Below, piece by piece: positions 33,800 through 45,521 of a DNA stretch of 46,090 bases. A program made the translations under genes and the position numbers. The notes under the pieces were generated by a model. The model saw nothing but the letters and a program-made list of their open reading frames with translations, searched no databases and was not told the origin of the DNA. The stretch's first letter is position 1. Each line of letters opens with the position of its first letter. The stretch is from positions 1 through 46,090 of the forward strand of contig JALNQF010000332.1 of NCBI GenBank assembly GCA_028456385.1, written 5' to 3'. The stretch comes from Ophiosphaerella korrae. Lineage: Eukaryota; Ascomycota; Dothideomycetes; Pleosporales; Phaeosphaeriaceae.

Positions 33800-34319
33800 A
33801 GTACGAAAATAAGAGATATAAGGGATAACTCCCTTACAATCCTAGTAATAACTAGACCTAGTATAAATAAGTACTAGTTAGAAGACAATAAAAGAATAAA
33901 CCTAGAATATCTAGTATATAAAGAAATAGTATAGATATTATATCTAAATATAAACTACTACTTATATAGAGAAGTAAAAGTATAAAATTATATATAGCTA
34001 AAATAAGAAAGAAGATATAATTATATAAGGGTAATTCTAAATAAAGAAATTAAAAGTTAAGAAATAATTAAAATACCTAATAAAGAATATATATTAGTTA
34101 GACCTAGACCTAAACTATCTAAAGAAAATATTAAAGAAAGGCTATAGTATAAGTATATATATAATAAATATTTAAAATATAAAAACTATAAATATAAAAT
34201 AAAGTAGTAGCTCTAAAAGAATAGATAATTTAAGAAAAAACCTAAGTAAGAAAAGCTAAAAAGTATAAAAGGCTTATACGTTATATAAAAAGAAATATAC
34301 TAAAAAAATAAAGTATAAA

Positions 34320-37300
34320 TTATTATTAATAGTAGAGTAATAAAAAACTTTATATCTAAGAAGTTTATAGAAGAACTAGGAATATATTATATAATAAAGA
34401 AATACTATTAATAACTAAGTATAATTAAAAAAAAACTATTCTAAGAACTTATTAGATTTAAAACAATACCCTCTATATTAAAGCTAGAAGGACTAGAAAT
34501 TAAAAATATAGTTATAGATATAATAATAATTAATAATAAACAAGATATAATATTAAGTATACTATAGTTATAGATAACTAACCTAAAGATTAATTAGAGA
34601 ATAAAGAAAATTAGCTACTCTAAAAAAGATATATTAAAAGCTAATATAAGTATATATAAAGGAAAGTTCCTAGAAGAATATAAAAAATAGAAAAAATAAC
34701 TATTAGAACTAAATAACTACTTTCTAGAATATAAACTATAGGACTTAGTAATAAAACTAGAAGAAAGAAAAGATATAAGATAAAGCTTAGTCTATAAGAA
34801 AATAGAAGAAAAATTTAAAATTAAATAAGTATTTATTTAAAACGTAATTAAAAAAGGATAGATATAAGAATCTAAATCTTTAATAGTATATAGACTTATA
34901 TTTATAGATAAAAAAGAGATAGATAATAAATAACTTTACGTAGATTTTAGAAAGATAAACGTAATTATAAATAAGAACTAATACCTCTTACTATATATAG
35001 ATAAAATACAAGATAGACTATAAAAAGCTTAAATCTTTACAAAACTAGATATCTAGAACGCTTACTACTAGATTAAAATTAAAAAAGAAGATAAATAGAA
35101 AACTACTTTTAGAAAGTAATATAAACTATTTAAATATATAGTTATACTATTTAGATTAATAAATATACTAGTAGCGTTCTAAGAAAATATTTAGACGTAT
35201 TTATATTTATATACCTAGATAATATTATTATATTTTTAGAAATAGAAGAAGAATACGTATAATATATATATAAGGTACTAGAAAAGCTAGTAGAAAATAA
35301 ACTATTCTTTAAAATAAGGAATTATAAATTTTATATAAAAGAAATAGATTTCCTTAAATTTATTATAGAACTAAGAAAGATTAAGATTAACTTAAACAAG
35401 ATTAAAGTAATCTAAGAATAGCTAATACCTAAAAACTTATAAAAAGTATAGTAATTCTATAAACTAGTAAACTTCTATAAAAAACTAATAGTAAGATAGT
35501 CTAAATAAATAAAACTATTAATAAATCTTATAAAGAAAAATATACAATTTAAATAGACTTAGGAATATAATAAAGTATTTAATTAAATTAAATAGAGATT
35601 TATAGTAAACCTAATTATTAAAATATATAACCTAGACCTACTAGTAATAGTAAAAATAGATATATCTAACTTAGTCTATAGGATAGTACTAATATAAGAA
35701 GACCTAGAGATAAAGTAAGAATACTTAGTTAAATACTTCTCTAAGAAAATAAAGCTAGTAGAGCTTAACTACTCTATTTATAAAAAAGAAATACTAGTAT
35801 TATATAAAATATTTAAATAATAGAGAGTATACTAATAAAGAGTAAAATATAAAATAAAAGTCTATATAGAGTATAAGGATCTTATAAGATTTATAATAAA
35901 TAAAGATTTATTATAATACTATATAAGATAGTAAAAGTTTTTATTAATATTTAACTTTAAGATTATATATACTAAAGGTAAAGATAATTAATTTATAAAT
36001 ACTCTAAGTAGAAGACTAGACTTATAAGAAGAAGTAAATACTACTAGTATAGTTCTAGTTAAGAATAAAGATAGATATTTAGTCCTAAATATACCTAAAA
36101 TAGCTATAATACTTAAGAGAAAAAGTAGTAAGCTAGATAAATAGATTTAGAAAAAAATAGAAAAAGCTTCTAAAGAAATAAAAAAACTTAAAACTTAAAA
36201 AGGATTTATAAAAGCTTATAGAAGAATATATATCTTAAGTAAAATATAGAGAGAATTTATAAGATAGTTTTATAAACTACTAGTATATAGATACTAAGGT
36301 ATAAATAAAATACTAGATAAGCTTTTAAGAGATTACTATATTCTAAAAGTAAAATAACTAGTAATAGAAGTACTATAAAACTATATAGAATACTATAACT
36401 AGTTAAGATACTAGAATAACTATAAAGAGTTATTATAATAGACTTTATTATAAAACTAGTAAAATTAAAAGACTTAACATTAAAAGTTAAATATAATAGA
36501 ATCTAAATAATAGTAAAAAAGCTTATAAAGTACTTATACTTTAGACTATATAAGAAAAAAAGTAGGATAGAAGTTACTATATACTAGGTCTTAAGAATAG
36601 TAATTAGCTAGTATAGTATTCTAGATAAAATTATTATAGATAGAGATATAAGATTTATATTAAAACTATAGAGAATAATAATAGTATTATTAGAAGTTTA
36701 ATATATAATATTAATAGTATATTATCTATAGATAGATAGATAATTAGAATAAATAAATTAAATAGTAGAATAATATTTAAGATACTACTTTAACTATAAC
36801 TAAAATAACTAGGTATAGCTACTACCTATAGTATAGTTAGTATATAATAGCGCAAAGAATATAGTAATAAGAGTATTACTATTTTTTATAAATTATAGAT
36901 TTAACCCTAATATATATTAGATACTAAGATTTTAAGTATTTTAGTTTCTAAAAAGAGAAAACTTTATAAATAAACTTAAAGAAATATATAATTAATTATA
37001 ATAAGATATAATTTCTATAAAACTAAATAGTAAAGTACTATAATAAAAGATACTAAGATAGACTTTAATTTAGAGAGAGAGAAAAAGTATAGTTAATATA
37101 AAGAAATATTAAAAGTAAATAATTAAGTTTAAAACTAGATTATATAAAGATAAGACTTTATAATATTAAAAAGAAAGTTATACTAGTTATATTTAAACTA
37201 AGACTACTAGGTAAAATAAAGATATACCTAATATTCTATATAGTATTACTAGAAAAAGTACTATAAGAAGTAGACCTACTAGTATATAAAGTAGATACCT

Positions 37301-37480
37301 ATAGAGAATAAAAAGAATAAAAAGTTAAAAAAATTATATAGTATTAATTCTATAATAGAAAGAATTACTACCTAGTAAACTAATTAGGTATAAATAAAAA
37401 AGACTAACTATAGAAAGATATATAGAAACTAGAAGATAATCTTAATTACTTTAAGAAACTAGAGGAGTTCTAAAGTTAAA
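34320..37480 (+). pseudogene. Family A pol (copy A4): protease to chromodomain, degenerate
   Basis: Protease I-N-S-R-V-I-K-N-F-I at 34324-34355 ('DSGAxGNFI'). RT active site Y-L-D-N at 35212-35223, then E-E-E-Y-V ('EEEHVxHV'). RNase H T/I-D-I-S-N-L-V-Y near 35650-35680 ('TDASDxAxGAVL'). Integrase with the 'YHPQTDGQTER' block near 36715-36750. Integrase tail and chromodomain about 37090-37470. A single polyprotein frame is followed with TAA/TAG interruptions. Confidence 0.88.
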
Positions 37481-38280
37481 ACCCTTTAAACTACTTAGTA
37501 GTAAATAGAGAAGACTTACGCTATTAGTAATAGGTAGAAAGGTATTAGACGCGCCTAATATAGTAAGAGCCTAAGTAGCTACTACTATATCTTTAAAGTC
37601 TAGCTTAGATTCTAAAAGAGTAAACTACTTAATAAACTTCTTATTATTTAAGGCTTTTATTTTATAAAGATAAGATAAATAGGCTTAGATATTAGATAAC
37701 TATATCTAACTATTAAGAAGTTAAGACTAATACTCTTCTAGTATATAATAAGAGACCTTATATAGCTTTTTATACCCTTTTTTAGCTTCTATAATCTATA
37801 ATAATAGTTTTTCTTTAGTATAGTTAATTGCTCTCTTTATTATATTTAAGTATAGACGTATAAATAAGCCTAATAAACTTATATTCTATAAGAGATACTC
37901 TAGAAAGATTATAAAATAAATAGGTATTAGTATAAATATATACCTTATAAGCTTTACTATATTTTAAAGAAAAATAAACTAATAAAAGACTAGAGAACTT
38001 ATAATATAAATAAAATAATATTATAATACTATATTATAATATATAATTAGCTAATTAAAGATAATAATAAGTAGACTTAGTAGATATAGAGATAGAGGAT
38101 AAAGAACTTAATATTAATAAAGAAACTAGGCTAATAACTTTAGCTTTAGAGTAGGAAAATAAAAGCTTACTTAAAGGAGAAAATAGTATTATAGGTATAA
38201 CAAGAGAAATTAAAATAGAACTAGTTAGCTTAGAATTAAGTACTAACAAAGTATAAGATAAGTTAAGTAATAACTTAGAT
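37480..38280 (+). pseudogene. Family A extra 3' reading frame (copy A4), unknown function
   Basis: Plus-strand frame after the chromodomain: L-Y-S-I-R-D-T-L-E-R-L near 37890; Y-T-L-x-A-L-L-Y-F-K; D-K-E-L-N-I-N-K-E-T-R-L-I-T-L-A-L at about 38098-38150. It then runs into the LTR (38187) as I-T-R-E-I-K-I-E-L-V-S-L. The match to A5 and A1 is at amino-acid level, with substitutions scattered differently in each copy. Its antisense is the second-longest open frame of the window (38055-38249), a shadow. Confidence 0.5.
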
Positions 38281-38635
38281 TAGGAAACTACTTATAATTA
38301 GGATATATAAGTAATCTCCTAATCTTTTAAGTATATAGATAGAAAGTAAATATAGATTAATTAATTAGTAATCTATTAATCTATAGTTACTAAGATTAGA
38401 TATAAGTAATAAATTAATAGATTAGTAAGAATATATAATTAGTAGTAATATATATTATTAAGATAGTATTAGTAATTTAATCCTTTAACTATAGAGCGAC
38501 AATATAAGATAATTATAAGATATCCTCTATTATTTATAGTTTATTATAGATTATAATATAAACTTTTACTATTACTTCTTAATCTACTAATACTCTAGAA
38601 AGGCTACTATAGTTAATAATAGGTAACTTATTATA
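38187..38635 (+). repeat. 3' LTR of copy A4 (449 bp)
   Basis: Starts TATTATAGGTATAACAAG (RIP form of TGTTACGAC...) and ends AACTTATTATA (RIP form of ...TTATTACA). Preceded by the purine tract AAAGGAGAAAATAG. Its centre (about 38340-38420) has AATCTATTAATCTAT-type repeats like A2b rather than the 55-bp units. Confidence 0.88.
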
Positions 38636-38699
38636 ATACTAAAGAAGTAATATAAAAAGTTATAAAAGTACTAGTATCTTTACTTATATAAATACTCTT

Positions 38700-39460
38700 A
38701 GCTAATATACTAGACTTTCTTAAGAAGCTTATAAAGCTAACTTTTATAGTAAATAAGTTAGAGAAATTTATAAATATAAGAGTAATAGTAAGTATAACTA
38801 AAAACTTAGAAGAGATACTTTAGAGCTCTAAGAAACTACTAGTAGCTTTATCTTAGAATAGCTCTTACCTATATATAATAAATACTAATATTCTTAACTA
38901 AGTAATAGTAAAAGCTATAAATAGAAAAATTATTAGATATAAAGCCTATAGACTTTTAGGCTCTACTAAAGTACTCTTTATTATACTTATATACTTTACT
39001 AGTCTTGTAACTAATATAAATATAGTAAAAGAGCGCCTAGAATATAACTAACCTAGTAAGATTAAAAGACTTAGAAAAGAATACCTAAAGGTAATAATCT
39101 AAGTCTATAAGACTAGACTACTAGCCTTACTTAACTTAAAAGTAGAACTTAATATAATCTACTTTAAAATAGCTCTAGCTACTAGCTTAAGTATAACTTC
39201 TATACCTAAGAAAATAGCTAGAGTATAGCTAGTTACTATAAATAGAGTAAAGGAGTTCTTTAAAGAGATTATATAAGGTGTACTAGTTATAATTAGAAGT
39301 ATTAAAGTTTAGTCTAACTTTTTTATTATAAGAAGTCTCTCTTACTTAATAATCCTTAGAAACCTATTTATAATTAATTATTAATACTCTTTTAAATAAG
39401 AAGATAATAGCTAAATATATTATAAAGTTTAGTTAAAGAATTAAAATACTTCTATAAAGT
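38700..39460 (+). pseudogene. Gypsy B gag end and protease region, degenerate
   Basis: The plus-strand frame from about 38700 reads a helix-rich sequence without diagnostic motifs. At 39355-39394 it reads L-R-N-L-F-I-I-N-Y-x-Y-S-F, which matches the 'ILGRPFL' strand near the end of retropepsins. The active-site DSG/DTG is not identified. Assigned by position before RT. Confidence 0.4.
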
Positions 39461-39949
39461 TTATAGTAATATTTAATATAATAAGAAGTATAAGATAAAT
39501 AAATATAGTAATAATAGAAAAACTAGTAAAGAACTTTACTACTAAGAGTAGAGTTCTATAAATAGATACTAAGAAAATAAAGAAATAAGAAAGAAACGCC
39601 TAAAGAACTATTAGTAGTTCCTAGTATCTATACTAGGAATTATAGAATAATTTATAAGTAGATCTAATAATAATAAAATAAGCTAGTATTTCTTTAGATA
39701 AAAGTATTTTAGAAATCTTAGAAAACTTTATAAAGATATAGAAATAAGTAGAAAAAAGAAAATAGATACTTAAGAGCTTATTAAAAATAGAGCTATAACT
39801 TAAGCTAAATACTATATATAAATTAAAAAGTAAAAAAGTATAGCTAGTTTATAACTCTTTAGTATAGCCTTATAAAGTAGAGAGTTAATTAGACTAAAAA
39901 GTAAAAGTAGAACTTAAGTAGCTAGTAAATAATAATAAAAGCTAGAAAT

Positions 39950-41560
39950 AATTCTAACAAAATATTACTAAGAGGACTACTTTCTTTTCTATAAGTACTT
40001 AAGTTATAGAAAAATAGCTAGTAAAAATAAAGATTACTAACTAGCTATAGCTAAGAGAAAAAGAAATACTAATTAAAGTTTCTCTATATTAAGAAGCTAC
40101 GTTAAGCTTTAGCTTTATAGAGTTAGGCTATATCTACTTTAATATTATTCTACTAGTTTAAATTAATATAGTACTTTATAAAGCTTAAAAAGAAAATAAC
40201 TTCTTTATACTTTATAAACTAAGAGACGTAATTAATAAGATAATTTAGGAATAGTTAGACTAAGAAGTCTTTAAATTAAGTAAAAGCCTATATAGTAACT
40301 TCTAGTTCTTAGTAAAGAAAAAAGACTAAGGATATTAACTTATTAATAATACTTAGCGTACTAATAGTATAACTATTAGAGATACTAACTTACTTTAAAA
40401 CCTAGATAAATTCTTAAAAGAATTTATAAGTTACTATATTATATCTCTAATAGACTTCTTCTTTAAATATAATTAAGTAGAGCTCTATTAAAACTCTAGA
40501 CTACTTATAGTATTTTATACACTAACTTATAGACTAGTATAGTAATATACTCTACTTATAAGTACTATAAACTCTATTACTAAGTTTATATAAGTAGTAA
40601 CTAAAATCCTATAAAAATTAATTCTAACTAGCTATATATTATATATAGATAATATTATAGTAAAAGGCCTAAAAATAAACTATAACTTAAACTTACTAGA
40701 ACCTAGAATCTAAAAGTTTATTAGTAAATATATTATTAATATAGATAAAGTTTTATATAGCTTTAAGATAGCTAGTACTACTACCTTAGGTTTTAAATTA
40801 GATTAGTACTATAACTCTATAGAGATTATAAAGTATATAGTAAATAAAAAGAGTTAGTACTTAGCTAATAAGAAAGTTTAAAAGATAATTAAATAGCTAG
40901 CTTATAAATCTCTAAGAAAAGTCTAAATATTTATTAGCTTTTATATATACTATAGAATCTAGATTAAAAGTTTTACTAAGATAGTAGTACTACTATTTAA
41001 GCTACTAAAGAAAAATAAAGAATTTAAATAGAGTTAAGAAGCTTTACTTACTATAAATAAATTAAAAGCTTAACTAACTAGTATACTAGTATTAGTCTCT
41101 ATAGACTATAGTAAGCCTATTAAACTAATTATTATATTAGTTAATAGAAGTAAAAAAGGTTAGGGCGTAGTACTCTAGTAAGAAAACCTAAAAAGCTATT
41201 AGAATATAATATACTATAAATTAGAAGTATAGTTACTTTTAGAGTATAACTAAGATTCTAGGAAATATAAGTATAAAGCTATACTACTAGTACTTAAGAA
41301 ATTCTACTTATAGATTTATAGAGTTTATTTTATAGTAAAAATAAATACTTATACGCTTATAGATTAACTTAATTAAAGCGCTAGTAACTTCTTAAGAGCT
41401 CTAATTATAAGATAGCTCGCCTTTTTAAATATATAAGAATTTAATATAAAGTATATAGCTAGGAAAAAAAATATAGTAGTAGATACTTTCTTAAAGTAAC
41501 TAGAGCTACTAAGATAGTAGTTACTAAAAGAGCCTAAAGAAGATATAGGAAAATTTATAA
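39950..41560 (+). pseudogene. Gypsy B reverse transcriptase and RNase H, degenerate
   Basis: RT active site Y-I-D-N at 40642-40653 followed by I-I-V-K-G; the second catalytic Asp is Asn. Preceding RT blocks can be traced from about 40250. RNase H is at about 41090-41460: D-Y-S-K-P-I-K ('DASxxxxG'-type start), L-E-x-x-Y-S-x-x-E, and N-T-Y-T-L-I-D ('TDxxxL'), with spacing normal for Ty3/gypsy. Confidence 0.75.
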
Positions 41561-41649
41561 ACTACTATTTAGAGTCTATAACTTTTATCTTACTATAGAT
41601 AAGCTCTTAGGACCTAGAATTTATATACTTAAGGATAGAAATAGACTTA

Positions 41650-42870
41650 AGTATACTAAATACTCTAGAAATACCTTTCTTATATAATATTATAAAATAG
41701 CTAGTAATACTATAAACTTTAGCTAGAATAAGTAGAATAGATACCTAAAAGCTCTATAAAAATACGTAAAAATATAAGGTTATATAAAGACTTTTATAAG
41801 CTAAAGATTTTAAATAGTACTTACTAAAAAGAGTAGTAAATTAGAAAAAAAAGTAGCTAGAGATCCTAAAAGTATTATATAATAAAAGTAGATACTAAAG
41901 CTAAGAAAGAATATAGTAAAAGATCTAGACGTAATATTACTAGCTAAATATATTTAAAGATATAGAAACTTATATAAAATCTTACTAGAAATATTAATTT
42001 TATTTACTTTAGATAGTAGAGGAAGAGCTATACCTAAATTAGAGACCTAAGGTCCTATAAAAATAGATTATACTAGATATAGTTTATATACCTAATAGTA
42101 AAAGAAGTAAGAAATATATAATTATATATTAGAACCTTATAAGCTTATATATAGAAGCTAAAGCTTTTAGAGCTAATATATTAGAAGCTATTATAAAGTT
42201 CTTAAAATAAAATATATTTTTAAGATAGAAAGTACTATTTAAAATAATAGTAGATAGAAGACTAAAAAATAAAAGACTAGTTACTAACTTTACTTACTTA
42301 TATAGTACCTAAAAGGTTATTAGAAGTACTTATTACTTTTAAAGCTAAAGAATAATTAAAAAAAGCTATAAAGAGTTAGTAGCTACCTTCTAAAAGATTA
42401 AAAGTAATTAAGTAGATAAGGTTATAGTAAAGTATAGTACTAAAAAGATACTAATATACTTTATATATAGCTAAGAATAAGTTCTACCTATTAAACTCTA
42501 TATCTTTATATAGTAAACTCTCTTAGAGTTAGAAGTTTATAATACTACTACGCTCCTAGTATTATAAGCTTAGTAGTTTAATAAGTATAATAATAGACTT
42601 TAAAAAGCTATAGATTATATAATTAAGCTAAAAGAAGAAAGTAAAGAATATTTTAATACTAAAAGGATATTATATATAAAAGATATACCTAAGAGAAAAT
42701 TAGTACTTATCTAAGACTTATTTAGTAACTAGAATAAATCTAGATAATAGAAACTCTAACTTTAGTAGAAGGGCCCTTATTAAGTTATCTAGTTATACCC
42801 TTCTAGATAGTACTAGCTTACTAACCTAGATAGTATAAAGTTTAGAAACTATACTCTAGGAGTAAAAGTA
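41650..42870 (+). pseudogene. Gypsy B integrase, degenerate
   Basis: Core blocks in order: L-I-S-L-Y-I-E-A-K-A-F at about 42130-42175 (the 'DLSGWVEARAL' block); I-V-D-R-R-L-K-N-K at 42247-42281 ('DGGPEN', second catalytic Asp retained); R-I-I-K-K-S-Y-K-E-L-V-A at 42349-42384 ('GxxERGHKxL', catalytic Glu now Lys). The tail reads G-P-Y then L-T-N-L-D-S-I-K-F-R near 42770-42845 ('GPYxVxxxxLxELDGT'). Confidence 0.82.
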
Positions 42871-42959
42871 GTAGAATTCTACTAGTAAAGCTAGTAAGAG
42901 CTAATAGATATCTTAGAAAATTTAGAGCTAAAAGCTAAAGATTTTATAATTAGATAGAA

Positions 42960-43649
42960 AGAAGAGTAAGCTTTACTTAATACTAAGAGGTAATCTAAAG
43001 AAGTATTAGATAAACTAGTACTAATAGAGCTAGTATTTAGATAGTAAAGTAAGTAAGTATAAGAATAATATAAATAGGACTTACTATTACTATTATAAAC
43101 TTATTAGCTATAATTAGTTTAAATCTTAGTATAAAAGCCTAAAGTTAATCTAGCTAACTTTAAATTCTTTATATAAAAGGAACCTAATAAGTAGATTAAT
43201 TTTAGCTAAAGATTAGCTAAAAATTTTAAAATAGGAGAGAGAATAAGTAGGTATTATAAGTAAATAGGAGAATTAGTAATAAGAAAAAAAGAACTTAGTT
43301 AATTTTCCCTAAAAACAAATAACTAAAGAGGCCTTAGTACTTAGATACTAAGAAGAAAAACCTTATATTACTTATTATTACTAATTACTATCTTTAGAAC
43401 TAGAAGAAAAAGCTTAAGTAGTAAGAAGACTTCTAAAACTAAACTTAGGTAGCTAAAAGTAAATACTACTTAGATAATAAGTATAATAGTAATTCTAATT
43501 CTAAAGCTAAAGATCTTAAAGTAAAAAGCTAAGAAAATACTAAGAAAGTAAAGAGAGTATAGAAATAAAAAACTAAAGGCTTTTAGAAAAAAAAGTAAAA
43601 GAGCCTAAACCTATTATATTAAATTAAGAATAGACAAGAGTAAGAATAC
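42960..43649 (+). other. Region after gypsy B integrase, no domain recognised
   Basis: About 690 bp, A-rich, with a plus-strand frame rich in Lys, Gln and Arg (for example at 43560-43610). It may be the Pol C-terminus and 3' untranslated region of element B. No LTR, hairpin or tandem repeat seen. Confidence 0.35.
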
Positions 43650-44318
43650 TATAATAACGTAGTTACCTATTATTAACTATAAGTAACTACTAGAGTTATT
43701 AGTAGATTAAAAGGTAATAATAAAAGTATATATTATAATCTATAATAGGCTATAAATAATAGAGGACTTTTTATAATATCTAATTATTATCGCTCTTAGT
43801 TAATAATTAAATTACTAATACTATCCTAATAATATATATTACTACTAACTATATACTTAGCGTCTACTTAATACTTTATAACTTTGTATTTACTAAGATC
43901 GCGAATATATAAATTTATTATATATCTTACTTTATAACTTTATATTTACTAAGATTATAAATTTATAAATTTATTACGTATTTAGGTTATAATTAGCTTC
44001 CTAATTAAGCTTATTATCTTATAAGTTAGTACTTTACTCTCTCTATATTATATTAGCGTCTAAGTTAGAGTTAATTAGTTCTATTTTAATTTCTCTTATT
44101 ACGTCTATAATACTATTTCTCTCTTTAGGTAAGCTTTTATTTTCTTATTCTAGAGCTAAGATAATTTATCTTATTTCTTTATTACTCTTTATACTATCTT
44201 ATTCTTAATATAATAAACTTTTCTTTATAGCTTATATTATTTATAATAAAGCTAAGATATTTTTTTATTATTATTATAGGTTATTAAGTCTCTTATATCT
44301 TATATCTTTAAAGGATAG
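43650..44318 (-). mobile_element. Gypsy family A fragment A6: 3' LTR plus about 206 bp
   Basis: The 463-bp LTR (43650-44112) carries the 55-bp tandem units (about 43871-43980), as in A1 and A3. It is followed by 206 bp of internal sequence matching the extra 3' frame (compare 18590-18810). It stops at about 44318, exactly where the 165-bp repeat begins. The same architecture (3' LTR plus a stub) occurs in A2a and A2b. Confidence 0.85.
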
Positions 44319-44483
44319 TATTACAAGATGTAAGCTTAGGAATAAGTAAGAGATAATTATTAATTAAAGAGCTATCTAAGCTAAGCTACTTATATATAGT
44401 AGAGTAGCTTAAATAGCTTATATAGCTTACTTACTACTATAGGCTTACTTAAATTATATAGAGCGAAGCTCTAACTTATAATA
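44319..44483. repeat. 165-bp dispersed direct repeat, right copy
   Basis: Gap-free match to 4618-4782 with about nine transitions and no transversions. Left neighbour is A6; right neighbour (TACTCTCTAGGTAAGC...) is unrelated to what follows the left copy. Confidence 0.8.
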
Positions 44484-44762
44484 TACTCTCTAGGTAAGCT
44501 ACGTAGTAGAGCTATTTAATAAGTTTTATAGTAGTTATCTAAACTTAGTTAAAAATACCTTTACCTATAATTCTATTTATTTTAGGCTCGTATACAAGTA
44601 CTAAGCGCTCGTACGCTGCGCGTAGTATATTTAGAGTTTTTTTAGCCTTGTAAACTCTTTAGTAACTATTATTATAGCTATTATAAGTTGCTATTTTTAA
44701 AGCTTTTAAAGCTTACTTTTTATATTAGTAATTATTATACTAACTTGTTCTTATAGAGTAAA
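44484..44762. other. Unclassified spacer
   Basis: No domain or repeat recognised. Higher GC than the gypsy elements, with several CG-containing words (GCGCTCGTACGCTGCGCG near 44605) that RIP at CpA would not touch. Confidence 0.4.
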
Positions 44763-44814
44763 GCTAAGAAAGCTACTTACGCTTATATATCTTACTCCTA
44801 TACTACTTCTAAAG

Positions 44815-44853
<39 letters not shown>

Positions 44854-45521
44854 AGAAGAAAAAGAAGTATACTAAAAAGACTCTAGTACTATAAACGCTC
44901 TTACTCCTACCTTCTTATACCTCCTCTTCTAAGGGGGTTATAAGTACTCTCTATAAAGAACCCTACCTCTACTACGCTTATAGCGCGTTAGTAGGCTACT
45001 CTAATAGGAGCTACTATAACTTCTTTAAAGAGAGAGTTTAGTATTATATACGCTATACTACTAGTAGCTATAGCTACGTTCCTATATAAGTTAATTTAAA
45101 AAACTACTCTAGCTCTTTAATTTAATATTAGTTAACTAACTTATATTATAGCCCTAAGATTACTTACTATACTACTATTACCTTTATTACTACCTAGGCT
45201 TATAAGGCTCTAGAGAGAGAGCTTAAAGCTCTCTAAAAGACTTTCTATATACTACTTAGTAAGGTTATAGAAGAGACTCTAGGTCCTTAGACTCTTTTAC
45301 TACCTCTACCTCTACCTCTACCTTAGCTTACGCCTATACCTATACTCGCTCTTACTCTTACCTCTACCTAAGACCTTACTACTACTACGCTTACTAACGC
45401 TACCTTTATAATAGAGGCTATTACTACTCTACTAGCTAGGAATACTTAAGCTAAAGAAGCTTTTATACGTTATCTATATATAAAAGCGCTTCTTAATAAG
45501 TTTATTAATCTTATATTTTAA
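44763..45521 (+). pseudogene. Possible degenerate gene with former poly-Ala, Lys run and Cys/His-like cluster
   Basis: Plus-strand frame starting at the GCT of 44763 reads coherently for about 250 codons with sparse TAA/TAG. It has one Ala codon followed by 12 ACT codons (44817-44852), a Lys-rich run, then a cluster of Tyr pairs around 44955-45090 (K-E-P-Y-L-Y-Y-A-Y, then R-S-Y-Y-N-F-F-K). With RIP reversed, these could be Cys and His of a PCxxC-type cluster as in some fungal element-encoded proteins. Next come A-L-E-R-E-L-K-A-L, a Pro-Leu repeat from (CTACCT)4 at 45300-45323, and a helical end at TAA 45519-45521. Family not recognised; a minus-strand origin is not excluded. Confidence 0.35.

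Larger units (their letters stand above)
33836..38635 (+). mobile_element. Gypsy family A copy A4, 5'-truncated, plus strand
   Basis: Starts between gag and protease (homology to the complement of A3 and A5 from about 33836) and runs to a complete 3' LTR. The 5' LTR and gag are missing. The plus strand is strongly A-rich (12 G or C among 34321-34380), the mirror image of the T-rich minus-strand copies. RIP damage is heavy. The five bases after the LTR are ATACT; no partner can be checked. Confidence 0.92.
38636..43649 (+). mobile_element. Ty3/gypsy element 'B', truncated both ends, plus strand
   Basis: A lineage distinct from A, B-prime and C. Plus-strand order: C-terminal part of gag/protease, RT, RNase H, integrase, integrase tail, then about 600 bp of unclear sequence. 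The RT reads Y-I-D-N-I-I-V-K-G ('YIDDxxVKG'), a variant typical of one group of fungal gypsy elements. No LTR is found at either end; A4's LTR and A6's LTR abut it. Strongly A-rich and heavily RIP-mutated. Confidence 0.85.

Noticed and set aside
38055..38249. 64-codon open frame on the minus strand
   Set aside because: Homologous shadow of the frame at 12184-12393, lying antisense in copy A4 at its 3' LTR junction.
38636..43649. Short match AATAC/ATACT at the two ends of element B read as a target-site duplication
   Set aside because: The bases flank LTRs of two different, oppositely oriented A copies and are offset by one base; neither end of B has its own LTR, so the match is probably chance.
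44817..44852. (ACT)12 as a neutral microsatellite or regulatory repeat
   Set aside because: The leading GCT and in-frame position are better explained as a RIP-altered alanine codon run; nothing indicates a regulatory role.
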